DNA of 64,000 nt from the NCBI RefSeq assembly GCF_030505395.1, contig NZ_CP130044.1, forward strand, positions 3,710,218 to 3,774,217, in the 5' to 3' direction. The stretch is from Asticcacaulis sp. ZE23SCel15. GTDB lineage: Bacteria > Pseudomonadota > Alphaproteobacteria > Caulobacterales > Caulobacteraceae. The position numbers were made by a program, and so were the translations under genes. The notes beneath the pieces were generated by a model. That model did no database searches and was not told where the DNA came from. It worked only from the letters and a program-made list of their open reading frames with translations. Shown here in pieces: positions 1 through 9,190 of this stretch. The first letter of the stretch is position 1, and each line of letters opens with the position of its first letter.

Positions 1-25
1 CGTAAACGCCGAGGAACTAAAAGCG

Positions 26-994
26 ATGGGCGGCAACTTCCGGTTAATCAGCGATACAGCGGCGAACCCTGTGGGCACAGGGCAGCCTTTGATCACGATC
101 GCTGTAACCACAAACAACCGCTCCCAAAAGGCGGCGGAACTGATCACCGCCCTGCGCCCGCAACTGGATCCTGAGCGCAATGAACTGCTGATCATCGACA
201 GCGGTTCAAATGCCCAGCACGCCCAGACATTGATTGAAACGGCGCAAATGCCGGGATCGAACAGCGCACGCGTGCGGCTGGTCAGACTGGATGTCTCAGG
301 CTCATCGCGTGCTCGTAATTTGGCGCTGGCCTGCGCCAGCGGAAAATGGGTGGCGTTCATTCACGACGACGCGCTGATTTCCGATGACTGGGTTCAGGCC
401 TTATTCCACGCCGTAAACAACGTGCCGGAAAACTGCGCCATCATCGGCGGGCCGGTCGTGCCGGAATTCGATGGCGACACATCTCACCTGACCGATGCGT
501 GGCGCATCCTGATCTACCCCTACCCCGCCCGCGAAGGCGACTGCACCCAAAACCCAATGATCACCGGTGCCAACCTGATGGTGCGCCGTGATGCCGCTAT
601 TGCGGTCGGCGGCCATGACATGACTTTGGGGCGTCACGGTGACCTTTTGATGAGCGGCGATGAACGCATCATGGTCAACCGCATGATCGCCAATGGCTGG
701 CGGCTGTGGGTGTTTGCCGAAATGGCCATCCGCCGCATAATTCCCGCCGACCGCCTGACCTTGAAATGGGCCAAGCAACGCATGTTCTGGGAAGGCGTCA
801 CTGAGCGCCGCGAAGCGCACCTTATGGGCACCAGCCCCGGCCTTGGCCAGAACCTGTGGTTCAGCCTGAAACTGGCCGGACACCTGTTCATGTCCCTGAT
901 GCCGATAGAGGCGACCAAACATCACCTCAGTCTGGCGTGGCATGAGGGCTATATCCACGAATGGCTATTCCCGGCGAAAATCCCCCCGGCCTGA
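26..994 (+). CDS. Family 2 glycosyltransferase
   Basis: A GT-A fold family 2 glycosyltransferase, predicted to move a sugar from a nucleotide-sugar donor to an unknown acceptor in the cytoplasm. The N-terminal half has the expected order: an opening strand (ITIAVTTNNR), a donor-binding segment ending in LLIIDSGS, the SRARNLAL helix, and the metal-binding motif FIHDDA near residue 114. A later GGHDMTLG and a GDE (about residues 210-215) fit the acceptor and catalytic-base region. The C-terminal segment is hydrophobic (LWFSLKLAGHLFMSLMPI) and may touch the membrane. The start chosen has GAGGAA about 9 bases upstream, but the frame stays open to the left edge of the window, so a longer protein is possible. 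The family is clear, the substrate unknown. Confidence 0.82.
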   Translation: MGGNFRLISDTAANPVGTGQPLITIAVTTNNRSQKAAELITALRPQLDPERNELLIIDSGSNAQHAQTLIETAQMPGSNSARVRLVRLDVSGSSRARNLALACASGKWVAFIHDDALISDDWVQALFHAVNNVPENCAIIGGPVVPEFDGDTSHLTDAWRILIYPYPAREGDCTQNPMITGANLMVRRDAAIAVGGHDMTLGRHGDLLMSGDERIMVNRMIANGWRLWVFAEMAIRRIIPADRLTLKWAKQRMFWEGVTERREAHLMGTSPGLGQNLWFSLKLAGHLFMSLMPIEATKHHLSLAWHEGYIHEWLFPAKIPPA

Positions 995-1269
995 GAAGTG
1001 TACAAGATCGATATCGCTACAAGTCAAAATGACTGACACATATGCAAGGTGTTTATTCTTAAACTGATAATTACAACCGCCATACATAAGTAAATTTGTG
1101 GCATCTATTTATTTCACATAAAACTTAAAACCACTGCCCCTCTGGAGCATGCTTATGTGCCCTACAGGTGAAGCATCTGCCTCTACGCGCCCGTTGCGGA
1201 CATTATCGTCTGGCGAATTATTCCGTAAGCGGAAATAAAATTTCTACCGCAGGATGGCCTAGTGCTGTT

Positions 1270-3234
1270 TCAAAACCCTATCCTTGACCTAGACCCGGGC
1301 TTGATCCGGCTCTCGTCGCGTAAACGATCAAGTACGGCATGAGAATCACGAGCTGGCGCATGGCGCACCTGACGCGCTACCACGGCGAAATCCCCTGGTG
1401 TCAGGTTGCGCAGATCCGCTAGCCCTGCCGGTGCCGGCATGGCGAAGAATCGCTCAAAGGCGCGGTGCAGACGCTCAGGACCAAGCGGCTCCAAATCGAG
1501 CTTGAACACGAAGCGGCGCAAGGTGGCCGGATCAAGCTGCCCCGGATGGTTGGTTGCGGCCACAACCGGCAAGGGATGTCGGTCGAGCCAGGTCAGCATC
1601 TCGTTCACTTGGCCGATTTCCCACGAGGTATGCGCCTGGGTACGGTCGAACAACAATGAATCCGCCTCGTCGAACAACAGAACGCCGTCCTGACGACGCG
1701 CATCCTCAAAAGCCTGCGCGATGTTCTTTTCGGTTTCGCCGACCCACTTCGACAATAGATCCGACGCCCGGCGTACCAGAAGCGGCCGGTTAAGCATCCG
1801 CGCCAGATGATGTGCCAGAGCCGTCTTGCCCGTGCCTGGCGGCCCCGTCAGAAGCAGGGACACGTCCAGCGCATCACCATCACATATGGCATCGAACAGG
1901 ACGTCCAGTGGTTGACTGGCCTCGTAGAGGCCTAGGTCAAGTGGCCCAGGCCCTTCCAACGGCATATCACCGCCCCGCAGAGCCCGCACGAGAGATGTCG
2001 CTACGACGGCCCCACTATCAGCTTTGCCCGCCAGCTTCGCTGCGCGCAGGGCAACGCGCAGAACACTGGACGTTTCGGGCGCCTGGTCGATCAGGTGGGT
2101 CATCGAGATGGTAGGCTGGCCGCCCTCGTCTTTGGCAATGCGTTCGAGCATACGGTAGGCCGCTTGGCGCGGAGCAAAATCAAGGTTGAGGATGAAGCTC
2201 ATCCGGCGCAGGATGGCGTCGTCGACATTACCTATAGCGTTAGTGACCCAGATAACAGGCGTCGTGTTGGTTTCCAGAAGACGGTTGATGAAGACCTTAC
2301 TGCCTTCGCGCTTTTCGAACCAATCACCGCCGGAGCGCCGGGCCCCGCCGATCAAATCCTCCATCTCGTCGAACAGGAGAACGGCGCCACTGTGGTCACC
2401 CAACACGCGCTGTGCCAAAAGAAGCGCCAGGACACGGTCGCTGCGCGACGGTTCCTCGCCGTCGTCGTCAGCCTCGCCAATACCGTGCAGAGGGCAGCCC
2501 GCCGTCGTCGCCAGGGTGCGCGCCAGCTCGGTCTTTCCTGTTCCAGGCGGGCCGTGGATCAGGATATTGACGCCGTGCGCCCGCGTCCGCGCCGCGCCTT
2601 CGAGCAGGCGCACAAGGAAATCGGAATCGCGGACATGGGCAAAATCCGCCAGGTCAAGCGTCGCCGCCTGACGCCGCCCAGCCAAAGCCTCAGCCAGCAA
2701 GTCAGGGGACTGTTCACGATCAAGAATACGCGACAAAGGCCAGCGGATATCGACAGGATCATCGTTCCGCGGACGGTTTCCGAAGGCGACCAGTCCCAGC
2801 TTCAGGACATCGCTGCGCCGGACACGACTGGCTGAGTCCAAAGCATCGGCACCGGCGATTTCACCCAATACGGCCGGAAAATCGCGGACGTGCGCCGCAA
2901 CGCCGTCCAGCATATCAGCGAGGCGTGGCAGGTATTCACAGGCGATCATCAAGGTCAGCAGCCGAGCGTCGAATGATGCAAACTGCAGCAACCGCCCAAG
3001 TTCATCGGCAAGATCAAGCACGCGCGGGCGCGTTTCTTCTGGCGAGGGTGCAGATTCCAGGGCGGCCAGGAAGTGCTTCCAGTCAGGCTTAGCTGGCGGC
3101 ACAAAACTTTCCCCCAAAAGCCAAGCGGCATGGGACTCAGCCCAGGTCATCAGACGCTGGGCCGGCATTGAGTTCGGCACAATATCGCGCGCGATCCGTA
3201 GCGCGAGGCTTCGGACAATAAAATGTTCGTTCAT
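1270..3234 (-). CDS. Protein with two AAA+ ATPase domains
   Basis: A 654-residue protein with two AAA+ modules. The first has Walker A GPPGTGKT near residue 228 and Walker B LLFDEMED. The second has another GPPGTGKT near residue 465, Walker B LLFDEADS and the segment KWVGETEKN typical of the Cdc48/spastin/FtsH branch. Sensor-1 asparagines (VTN, ATN) and arginine-finger positions (LRRM, LRRF) are present in both. About 200 N-terminal residues look alpha-helical and match nothing I recognise; they probably bind the substrate. No signal peptide or membrane segment is visible, so this is likely a cytoplasmic unfoldase or remodelling ATPase. The ATG at 3234 is preferred over an in-frame codon 15 residues upstream because the protein-like sequence begins MNEHF. 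It stands alone with no operon partner. Confidence 0.82.
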   Translation of the reverse strand: MNEHFIVRSLALRIARDIVPNSMPAQRLMTWAESHAAWLLGESFVPPAKPDWKHFLAALESAPSPEETRPRVLDLADELGRLLQFASFDARLLTLMIACEYLPRLADMLDGVAAHVRDFPAVLGEIAGADALDSASRVRRSDVLKLGLVAFGNRPRNDDPVDIRWPLSRILDREQSPDLLAEALAGRRQAATLDLADFAHVRDSDFLVRLLEGAARTRAHGVNILIHGPPGTGKTELARTLATTAGCPLHGIGEADDDGEEPSRSDRVLALLLAQRVLGDHSGAVLLFDEMEDLIGGARRSGGDWFEKREGSKVFINRLLETNTTPVIWVTNAIGNVDDAILRRMSFILNLDFAPRQAAYRMLERIAKDEGGQPTISMTHLIDQAPETSSVLRVALRAAKLAGKADSGAVVATSLVRALRGGDMPLEGPGPLDLGLYEASQPLDVLFDAICDGDALDVSLLLTGPPGTGKTALAHHLARMLNRPLLVRRASDLLSKWVGETEKNIAQAFEDARRQDGVLLFDEADSLLFDRTQAHTSWEIGQVNEMLTWLDRHPLPVVAATNHPGQLDPATLRRFVFKLDLEPLGPERLHRAFERFFAMPAPAGLADLRNLTPGDFAVVARQVRHAPARDSHAVLDRLRDESRIKPGSRSRIGF

Positions 3235-4235
3235 GGTCTTATTTCGTCTATGTTCTCGGGAAAGCGCGCAGGGGCGCACAACTCACGGTGTTCCGTTACG
3301 TTTAGTTTTTATAGGGAACCAAATACGGTTCGGGCGTTCCCGCCCCGCCGTTACGCCGAATGGGCGCTTAGACGAAAGGCAGGATCGCGGCGGGCTTAAG
3401 ACCCCGGCTTTTGTACGATCCAATCAATTCATATTCTCCATCTGGCTACGCATTCCGCAGCACGACGACCGCTATAGTTAATTCTGCAACAAGACGCAAG
3501 CCGACTAGTCTATATGCTGCGCAACCGTGGCGGCGATGCAACAAAACTGTACGCATTACGCTTTAACGCTTAAGTGAGCCTTTCAGAAAGACCCGCAGCC
3601 TCAGATCCGAAAGGCGCCCAAGGCGGACATATGGCCATATGCTCTCAGCTAATCCGGATAGGACTTTGGGGCGAGGTCGGCCTGTACATTCTGCAATCTA
3701 AGTTACAGGCGACCTTCACTCACGAGCTACGTCCAGCGAGCCCGGCGCGGTTAAAATCCGACGAAATCGCCTTTTTGATACAGCAATCAATATTCTTCTA
3801 TAGTGAAATCCAGCTTGCCCGCCTCAGGTTTAAGCGTCCCGGCATTGTGCATTAAGATGAGCCGGTACGAACCCGGAGTAGATAATTCATTTGTGGGGTT
3901 CGCCCCCTGGAGGTATCGCCGCCAGCAGACTAAACTGAATTAACATTGAACCTGGGGGCTCGCCTGCACAGCATGTTCATTTACTTCGGGCTGGCTTGGT
4001 CAGATCTCTGATCGACTTCATGCCTAGCGCGAAAACCGTATTGATACGTCCGGTGACGAATTCCACGAACTTTGGGTCACTTTTGCCGCCCTATTTGCTG
4101 ATAATTCTAGCGGCACCAATGATCGAGGCCGACCTTTCAATCTTCTGAATCTAATCGCACTAGCACATTGATTTCTATTATCCACTCCCGCTAAAGATCA
4201 CATACTCTGAAATCTCGTTATGAAAAACGGCCCCA
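3235..4235. other. About 1 kb without a convincing gene
   Basis: The open frames here are short, show no recognisable domain, lack clear ribosome binding sites and have mixed composition. The longest, on the plus strand around 3574-3855, resembles no family I know. I see no tRNA and no strong hairpin followed by a T tract. The stretch probably holds the promoters of the ATPase gene on the left and the transglutaminase-like gene on the right, or eroded DNA. Confidence 0.5.
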
Positions 4236-5105
4236 ATGGCGATATGGTATAAACTCGGCTGCACACTCGAGTATTTTGTTCAAACTCCGACCGTATTTAT
4301 CTTTAATATTGAAGTTGCGCGCCTTCAGCGCCACCAGGGCTTGGTAGAGCGACTGACCATCACCCCCGACATAGAATTAAATCGTCATACTGTTCCCGAC
4401 ATAAACAACCGCTATTTTAGCGTACATGCGCCGGCTGGCCCTTTAACGGTGAAATATGAAGCCGAGGTTTCACTTGAGGTTTTGCGGGCCGACCCAAATA
4501 CGGTGCCCGAGACACCGGTTGAGCGTCTTCCGCTTGATATCATGCCGTTCCTTCTCCCCTCGCGCTTTGTACCGTCGGATCGCCTAGCCGCATTTGCGCG
4601 ACGCGAGTTCGGATATCTGGCTCCTGGCTTTAATCGGATATCGGCGATTTGTAATTGGCTCTACGATAACATTGACTATCAGCGCGGCGCCTCCAACGAG
4701 CAAACAACGGCGGATGAAAGCCTTATATTAAGAGCCGGCGTCTGCCGGGATTTTGCACATCTTGGGATCGCTTTTTGCCGGGCGTTGGAGATTCCCGCGC
4801 GTTTTGTTAGCTGCTATGCTTATGGTCTTAATCCCAGCGACTTTCATGCCGTTTTTGAAGCCTACCTGGATGGGCGTTGGTGGCTGTTCGATGGTACGCG
4901 CCAAGCCAACCTTGATGGGCTAGTTCGCATTGGTGTGGGGCGCGACGCCGCCGAAATTGCTTTCTGTTCACCGTTTGGCGGAAACGTTCAGTACGGTGAT
5001 GTAACCGTTAGTATGGGCCGCTCCGACGGTTCGCCTGAACTCTTAGGCCGTACGACCGATGCCATATCCACCGAGGAACCGGCGCCAAATGCCGGGGCGG
5101 CCTAG
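4236..5105 (+). CDS. Transglutaminase-like cysteine protein
   Basis: A transglutaminase-like (COG1305-type) protein of 289 residues. The papain-like catalytic triad is visible: Cys170 in AGVCRDFAH, His204 in DFHAVFEAY and Asp219 in WWLFDGT. The first 110 residues form the beta-rich bacterial transglutaminase N-terminal domain (FSVHAPAGPLTVKYEAEV), ending in LLPSRFVPSD as usual for the family. Members act as cysteine peptidases or transamidases on proteins or peptides; which applies cannot be told here. No signal peptide is seen, so it should be cytoplasmic. The ribosome binding site is weak. It is monocistronic, with about 250 bp of non-coding DNA on its right. Confidence 0.82.
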   Translation: MAIWYKLGCTLEYFVQTPTVFIFNIEVARLQRHQGLVERLTITPDIELNRHTVPDINNRYFSVHAPAGPLTVKYEAEVSLEVLRADPNTVPETPVERLPLDIMPFLLPSRFVPSDRLAAFARREFGYLAPGFNRISAICNWLYDNIDYQRGASNEQTTADESLILRAGVCRDFAHLGIAFCRALEIPARFVSCYAYGLNPSDFHAVFEAYLDGRWWLFDGTRQANLDGLVRIGVGRDAAEIAFCSPFGGNVQYGDVTVSMGRSDGSPELLGRTTDAISTEEPAPNAGAA

Positions 5106-5353
5106 CGAAGTCCACTTCACGATTTTCGCAGACATCAACGTTGCCTTTGATGTGACCCAATCTTGAGTTGGCGCTGGCGGTTTGTGAAATCGGCGACGCG
5201 CCATAAAGCGCCTCGCGGTGCATGACCTGATGAGCGCCCATTGCGGGCATCTTGGGGAAACGATTAAATGACATTCGTCGTACCTATTACTTCCAATTTC
5301 TAACAAGCAGAGCGTCTACAATTTTAAGGGCTCCTCACGATATGGTAGGGGCG

Positions 5354-6406
5354 TCACCGGAACACCAAATTCTTGTTCAAAAATGGAACAAGGTCAGTTG
5401 CAAAACGCCCCTCTGGCCCCCAGGTTTTGTCGCCCCAGCCCCCGTGATATTCTTCAGCCTCATAAGGGATGTCATACTCATCAAGCTTACGTACAAATGC
5501 CTGATTGGAATAGATATGATCATAGAGGGTATCGTTGCGTCCCCAGTCAATTTTCAAGGCGCGCAATCGCTTCATATTGGCGGCATAGGTGGGGATCAGG
5601 TGATCTAACGAAAAACTATTCTGAAGGCGCGCGGTTACGGCGGGCTCCAAGACAGGTTTGCCTTCAATCAGGGTGATTGGCAGATCGACATACAGGGGGG
5701 GCTTATTCGGATTTGGTAGGAATGCTTGATAAATGCTTAGGAAAATCGGGGAGTAGATGTCGGTTTTCAGATCCTCTAAGGTCTTAGCGGCATAAATGGT
5801 CTGCCAGTTGCCGCGGGTATACCCGGGTTGGACGCCATTGCCGGTGCCAACGGGGTGCATGGCGTAAACGACGCCAAAAACATTAGGATACTGCATGCCA
5901 AAGCGAATGGCCCCATATCCACCCATGCGATCCCCAACGACGGCGCGTGACGCCGCTGTCGGCATGGTGCGATAGTTCGCATCTACGAAAGTGACAAGCT
6001 CCTTGATCATGAAATCCTGCCAATTGCCGGTGACGGACGAATTGACATACCATGAGGTTCCAAGGGGCGTCAGAAAGTCAGCCGTGACTACGATCACATC
6101 GGCCACCTGCCCTTTGGCTATGGCGTCATCAAGCAGCACTTTGGCGTCGTGATTGGCAAACGGTGCCGTGTGGTCTTCACCGTAAGTGTTGAGGAAATAG
6201 ACGGCAGGAAATCTTCGTGTAGCGTCAGAATAATGGGGCGGCAGATAGACCGTCACCTTGCGCTGTGGCGATATCCCGATCTTATTTCCTGAAAACTGCG
6301 CGGATTGAATTTCCCGAATTTCCAGACGGCTTTGGGCAAGCGTCGGCGCGCTAACGGCGGCCATTATCAAAAAGCTCAAAAGCGCGCATGCGTTGACGAT
6401 TTTCAT
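5354..6406 (-). CDS. Secreted esterase-fold (esterase D type) protein lacking the nucleophile
   Basis: An alpha/beta-hydrolase of the putative esterase family (PF00756 type). It begins with a Sec signal peptide ending in APTLAQS, which is why the start at 6406 is chosen over a longer frame. The family elbow normally reads G-x-S-M-G-G-Y-G. Here it reads GDRMGGYG, so the catalytic serine position (residue 160) is arginine, one base change away (AGC to CGC). The charge-relay Asp region is present (IDWGRNDTLYD). The usual GGH near the C-terminus reads YHGGWGDKTW, so the histidine is also displaced or lost. It is the last gene of a three-gene operon behind the NTF2-like and DUF6265 genes. It may be a pseudoenzyme or a binding protein. 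Confidence 0.75.
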   Translation of the reverse strand: MKIVNACALLSFLIMAAVSAPTLAQSRLEIREIQSAQFSGNKIGISPQRKVTVYLPPHYSDATRRFPAVYFLNTYGEDHTAPFANHDAKVLLDDAIAKGQVADVIVVTADFLTPLGTSWYVNSSVTGNWQDFMIKELVTFVDANYRTMPTAASRAVVGDRMGGYGAIRFGMQYPNVFGVVYAMHPVGTGNGVQPGYTRGNWQTIYAAKTLEDLKTDIYSPIFLSIYQAFLPNPNKPPLYVDLPITLIEGKPVLEPAVTARLQNSFSLDHLIPTYAANMKRLRALKIDWGRNDTLYDHIYSNQAFVRKLDEYDIPYEAEEYHGGWGDKTWGPEGRFATDLVPFLNKNLVFR

Positions 6407-6452
6407 ATCAATACCCTTGGGTGGATGCGTGAAAAATAAAGCGGTTGCCACG

Positions 6453-6986
6453 TCAATCTTTACGCCGAAACGGAACGACAATCGTATCCAGTTCTTTGTC
6501 ACCGTCGCGATTGAGGAAGAAAACCCTGTAGCTATCGGGTCCTGTGCGCGACAACGTAATGCCATCGAAAAAGTAAGTGTCGCCCTCGCGATCAACCAGC
6601 AGCCGCTCAATGTAGGTTTCACGCGCTTCCCAGCCTTCGAGGTTGGAGGAGAAATGCTTTACGCGGTTGGCGACGCTCGGCCCCACTTGGGCAAAGACTA
6701 CTATCTCGTAAAAGACCACCCCGTCGGCATTCGTCGCACGGACAAACCCCGGCATGTGGCCAAAAGCGATAGGGAGTACTACATTTTCGACTGGTCCGAA
6801 CGGCATCTGCCCGATCCAATCCCCCTCAAGCCATTTGAGATCACTAAGTGCGCACGGTTTCGGCGCCTGCCCGGGCGACAACAGACGGATCATCGATCTA
6901 GGGTTTTGAGCCTGCGCGCCTGCGGCAACCCCGGCCACAACCAAAACGGCCGGAATAACATTCACACAATCACGTCGGTTTAACAT
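6453..6986 (-). CDS. Exported DUF6265 protein
   Basis: A 177-residue protein with a signal peptide (VIPAVLVVAGVAAGAQAQ) followed by a DUF6265-type domain. The hallmark LSDLKWLEGDWIG lies just after the signal, and the remainder alternates short strands as in a small beta-barrel (lipocalin-like) fold, with YIERLLVDREGDTYFFDG and the closing IVVPFRRK. The family has no established biochemical role; the fold suggests periplasmic binding of a small ligand. The start has AGGAG about 8 bases upstream. It lies 18 bp downstream of the NTF2-like gene and 46 bp upstream of the esterase-fold gene, so the three are probably co-transcribed. Confidence 0.7.
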   Translation of the reverse strand: MLNRRDCVNVIPAVLVVAGVAAGAQAQNPRSMIRLLSPGQAPKPCALSDLKWLEGDWIGQMPFGPVENVVLPIAFGHMPGFVRATNADGVVFYEIVVFAQVGPSVANRVKHFSSNLEGWEARETYIERLLVDREGDTYFFDGITLSRTGPDSYRVFFLNRDGDKELDTIVVPFRRKD

Positions 6987-7004
6987 GGTGGGGTCTCCTG
7001 ATAT

Positions 7005-7997
7005 TTAGAGTGAAGGGTGAAAATCGTGCGTGCCGATTTCGCGCAGCATTTTCAGCTCGCCATCTGGTGCGCGACGCCACAGGCGGACGCCGCCGCCACT
7101 GACCGTGCCCTTGCTTTCACCGCTGCGCCAATCGACCTGAAATTTGAAATACTCAAGCGCGTAACCGGAACCCAAATCTTGGCAATCGTCAGTCCAGACC
7201 TTGACGGCATCAAAGGTGGCACCGCTGCCGTTCGCAACATAGGTGGTGAGATAAGGACGGATTTCCCTGATACCGACCTTTGGTGTCGTGCTGTGAGGCA
7301 TGAGGATAGTGTCGTCAGCATAAAAGCTGAGGCGCGTCTCCAAATCGTGGCCTTTTACCGCGGCGGCATTGCGATTGTTCAAGGCCGTCAATTCTGTGGT
7401 CAAGGCCGTCTGTGCCGGGGATGGTCGCACGGTTTTCGGCATATCGACAAAGAAGGCTTGATGGTCGGCGGGCGCGGTTAGCCAATTGCGGACATCGGCC
7501 TTCAGCCGCAAAGTTCCGTCCGCTTGCCTTTCCCAGATATGCAGATACTTGCCTTCAGCGGCTTCGGATTGGCCGTTCGCAAGCTTCCAGCCTATGGTGA
7601 AACCGCCGGTTTCCACCAAGGTTTGTCCAAAATCGAAGACCTCGCGGATATTGGGCTCATAAACGGTCACCCGACGTCGGGAGTGGATGGCACCATTCCA
7701 CGCCTTAATCTGGGCTTTGCCGTAGAGGGCGGGTTGCTGATCGGGCAGGCTGCGGGCCGCGTCAAGATATAGTGCCATTAAGGCATTTTGGTCATCGCTT
7801 AACAAAGCGCGGCCATAGGTTTGGTGCGACGCTGCCACGGATGAGCGGACATCATCGCCAGACCTTTGCTGGCTTTCCAAAGAGGCAGGGGACAAGACCA
7901 CAGGAAAGGATGTGAGAGTTGCAGGCGCAGGCATAGCCGCCGTGCTTAGGGCTGCGCCAAACACACATATCCAACCAGTTAACAAACGAGGGGGCAT
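7005..7997 (-). CDS. Exported protein with two NTF2-like (SnoaL/DUF4440) domains
   Basis: A roughly 330-residue protein with an N-terminal signal sequence (LLTGWICVFGAALSTAAMPAPA) and two NTF2-like domains in tandem. The first spans about residues 60-185 (LLSDDQNALMALYLDAAR ... LHIWERQADGTLRLKADVRNW) and the second about 205-330 (LNNRNAAAVKGHDLETRLSFYADD ... LWRRAPDGELKMLREIG). The repeated pattern of a cone-shaped domain ending in W-R-R/W-E-R-x-x-D-G identifies the fold. Such domains bind small hydrophobic ligands or act as simple isomerases or hydrolases; the substrate is unknown. The start at 7997 is preferred because AAGGAGA lies about 7 bases upstream. It is first in a three-gene operon divergent from a LytS-type kinase, which suggests regulation by that system. 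Confidence 0.7.
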   Translation of the reverse strand: MPPRLLTGWICVFGAALSTAAMPAPATLTSFPVVLSPASLESQQRSGDDVRSSVAASHQTYGRALLSDDQNALMALYLDAARSLPDQQPALYGKAQIKAWNGAIHSRRRVTVYEPNIREVFDFGQTLVETGGFTIGWKLANGQSEAAEGKYLHIWERQADGTLRLKADVRNWLTAPADHQAFFVDMPKTVRPSPAQTALTTELTALNNRNAAAVKGHDLETRLSFYADDTILMPHSTTPKVGIREIRPYLTTYVANGSGATFDAVKVWTDDCQDLGSGYALEYFKFQVDWRSGESKGTVSGGGVRLWRRAPDGELKMLREIGTHDFHPSL

Positions 7998-8131
7998 AGC
8001 CTGTCTCCTTGAGGTTACGCCCCCAGACCTGTCGCAATATCCGACCGTGTGCCAGCCGTTTTCGCCGGGAGGGAGGTTTGCGCCGCTCAACGGGATGGGC
8101 GGCATGATGCGATTGTGATAAGGTAAGCTTC

Positions 8132-9190
8132 ATGCTCCAAACGTCCACGCCAACTCTGACCCGCGCTTTTACCATCGGTGGCATCTGGCTGATCATCGGG
8201 GTCGTCATGGGCGCACAATGGTACGTCAACGACATGGCCTATGACGCCGCCAAGCCGTGGTGGATTTATAGTGCTGCGTTAGTCTCCTGCACACTGTGGG
8301 CGGCGTTGACACCCGTGGTATCGACCCTGGCGGGCCGGATAGGCTTTGATCGCCGGCAGCCCCTGCGCAGTGTCGGCCTGCACATTGTTTGCGGTGTGTT
8401 GTTGTCCGTGGCACACAGCCTTGTCTATGTCTCCGTTCTGGCCATAATGTTCGGCAGTGGTGAGAACATGCTTTGGCGCAAGATGGCGGGCAGCCTGCAA
8501 AGCAACCTTCTGATCTACACGACCCTGACCGGCATCGTCATCTCTGGTCACGCCTATCATCGTCTGAACATCCAAGAGCTGGATGCCGCCCGGCTGGAAA
8601 CTCAGTTGGCCGAGGCTGAGACCGCGGCATTGCGCGCGCAGTTGCAGCCGCACTTCCTATTCAATGCCCTCAATGCCATTTCAGCTTTGGTGCGCAGCGA
8701 ACCGATCAAGGCGGAGCGCATGATAGCCCGGTTGGGCGAGTTGCTGCGGTTGTCGATCGACGGCCACCGGAACGCCCTGACCACGATTGACGACGAACTG
8801 ACATTCACAGATGCCTACTTGGCAATCGAGAAAGCAAGGCTTGGCGAGCGATTGACTCTGGTCCGCGACATTGCCGCCGAAACGCTCAGCGCTACCCTGC
8901 CGTCACTGCTACTCCAGCCGCTGGTCGAGAACGCTGTCCGCCACGGCATAGCGCCTCTACCCGAAGGAGGGACGATCACCTTGACCGCCCGGCTTACGGA
9001 CGGCCTTCTGCACCTAACGGTCAGTGACGATGGTGCAGGCGCCAGCTTGGTTACAGAAGGCGTAGGCCTGACTAACAGCCGCCGCCGATTGGAAAAACTA
9101 CGAGGTATTGGCCATGGCTTCGCTATCATCACGCACCCTGGCGAAGGGTTCCGTGTCGATATCAAGATACCGCAAGGGGCCGACGCGTGA
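8132..9190 (+). CDS. LytS/AlgZ-type sensor histidine kinase
   Basis: A 352-residue membrane kinase. Four hydrophobic segments occupy about residues 12-32, 43-63, 82-107 and 124-142. A short coiled coil (LDAARLETQLAEAETAALRAQ) leads into the His_kinase (PF06580) domain with the phosphoacceptor His174 in QLQPHFLFNAL. The ATPase domain shows the N box (LLQPLVENAVRHGI), DDGAGA and a G box GVGLTNSRRRLEKL. Family members autophosphorylate and pass phosphate to a LytTR regulator. The GTG start of the next gene overlaps this stop codon by 3 bases, so the two are translationally coupled. The signal sensed is unknown; the N-terminus has no extracellular domain, so sensing is probably within the membrane. 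Confidence 0.9.
   Translation: MLQTSTPTLTRAFTIGGIWLIIGVVMGAQWYVNDMAYDAAKPWWIYSAALVSCTLWAALTPVVSTLAGRIGFDRRQPLRSVGLHIVCGVLLSVAHSLVYVSVLAIMFGSGENMLWRKMAGSLQSNLLIYTTLTGIVISGHAYHRLNIQELDAARLETQLAEAETAALRAQLQPHFLFNALNAISALVRSEPIKAERMIARLGELLRLSIDGHRNALTTIDDELTFTDAYLAIEKARLGERLTLVRDIAAETLSATLPSLLLQPLVENAVRHGIAPLPEGGTITLTARLTDGLLHLTVSDDGAGASLVTEGVGLTNSRRRLEKLRGIGHGFAIITHPGEGFRVDIKIPQGADA

Noticed and set aside
3574..3855. 93-residue plus-strand frame in the first long gap
   Set aside because: No family resemblance, no good ribosome binding site and no conserved-looking pattern.
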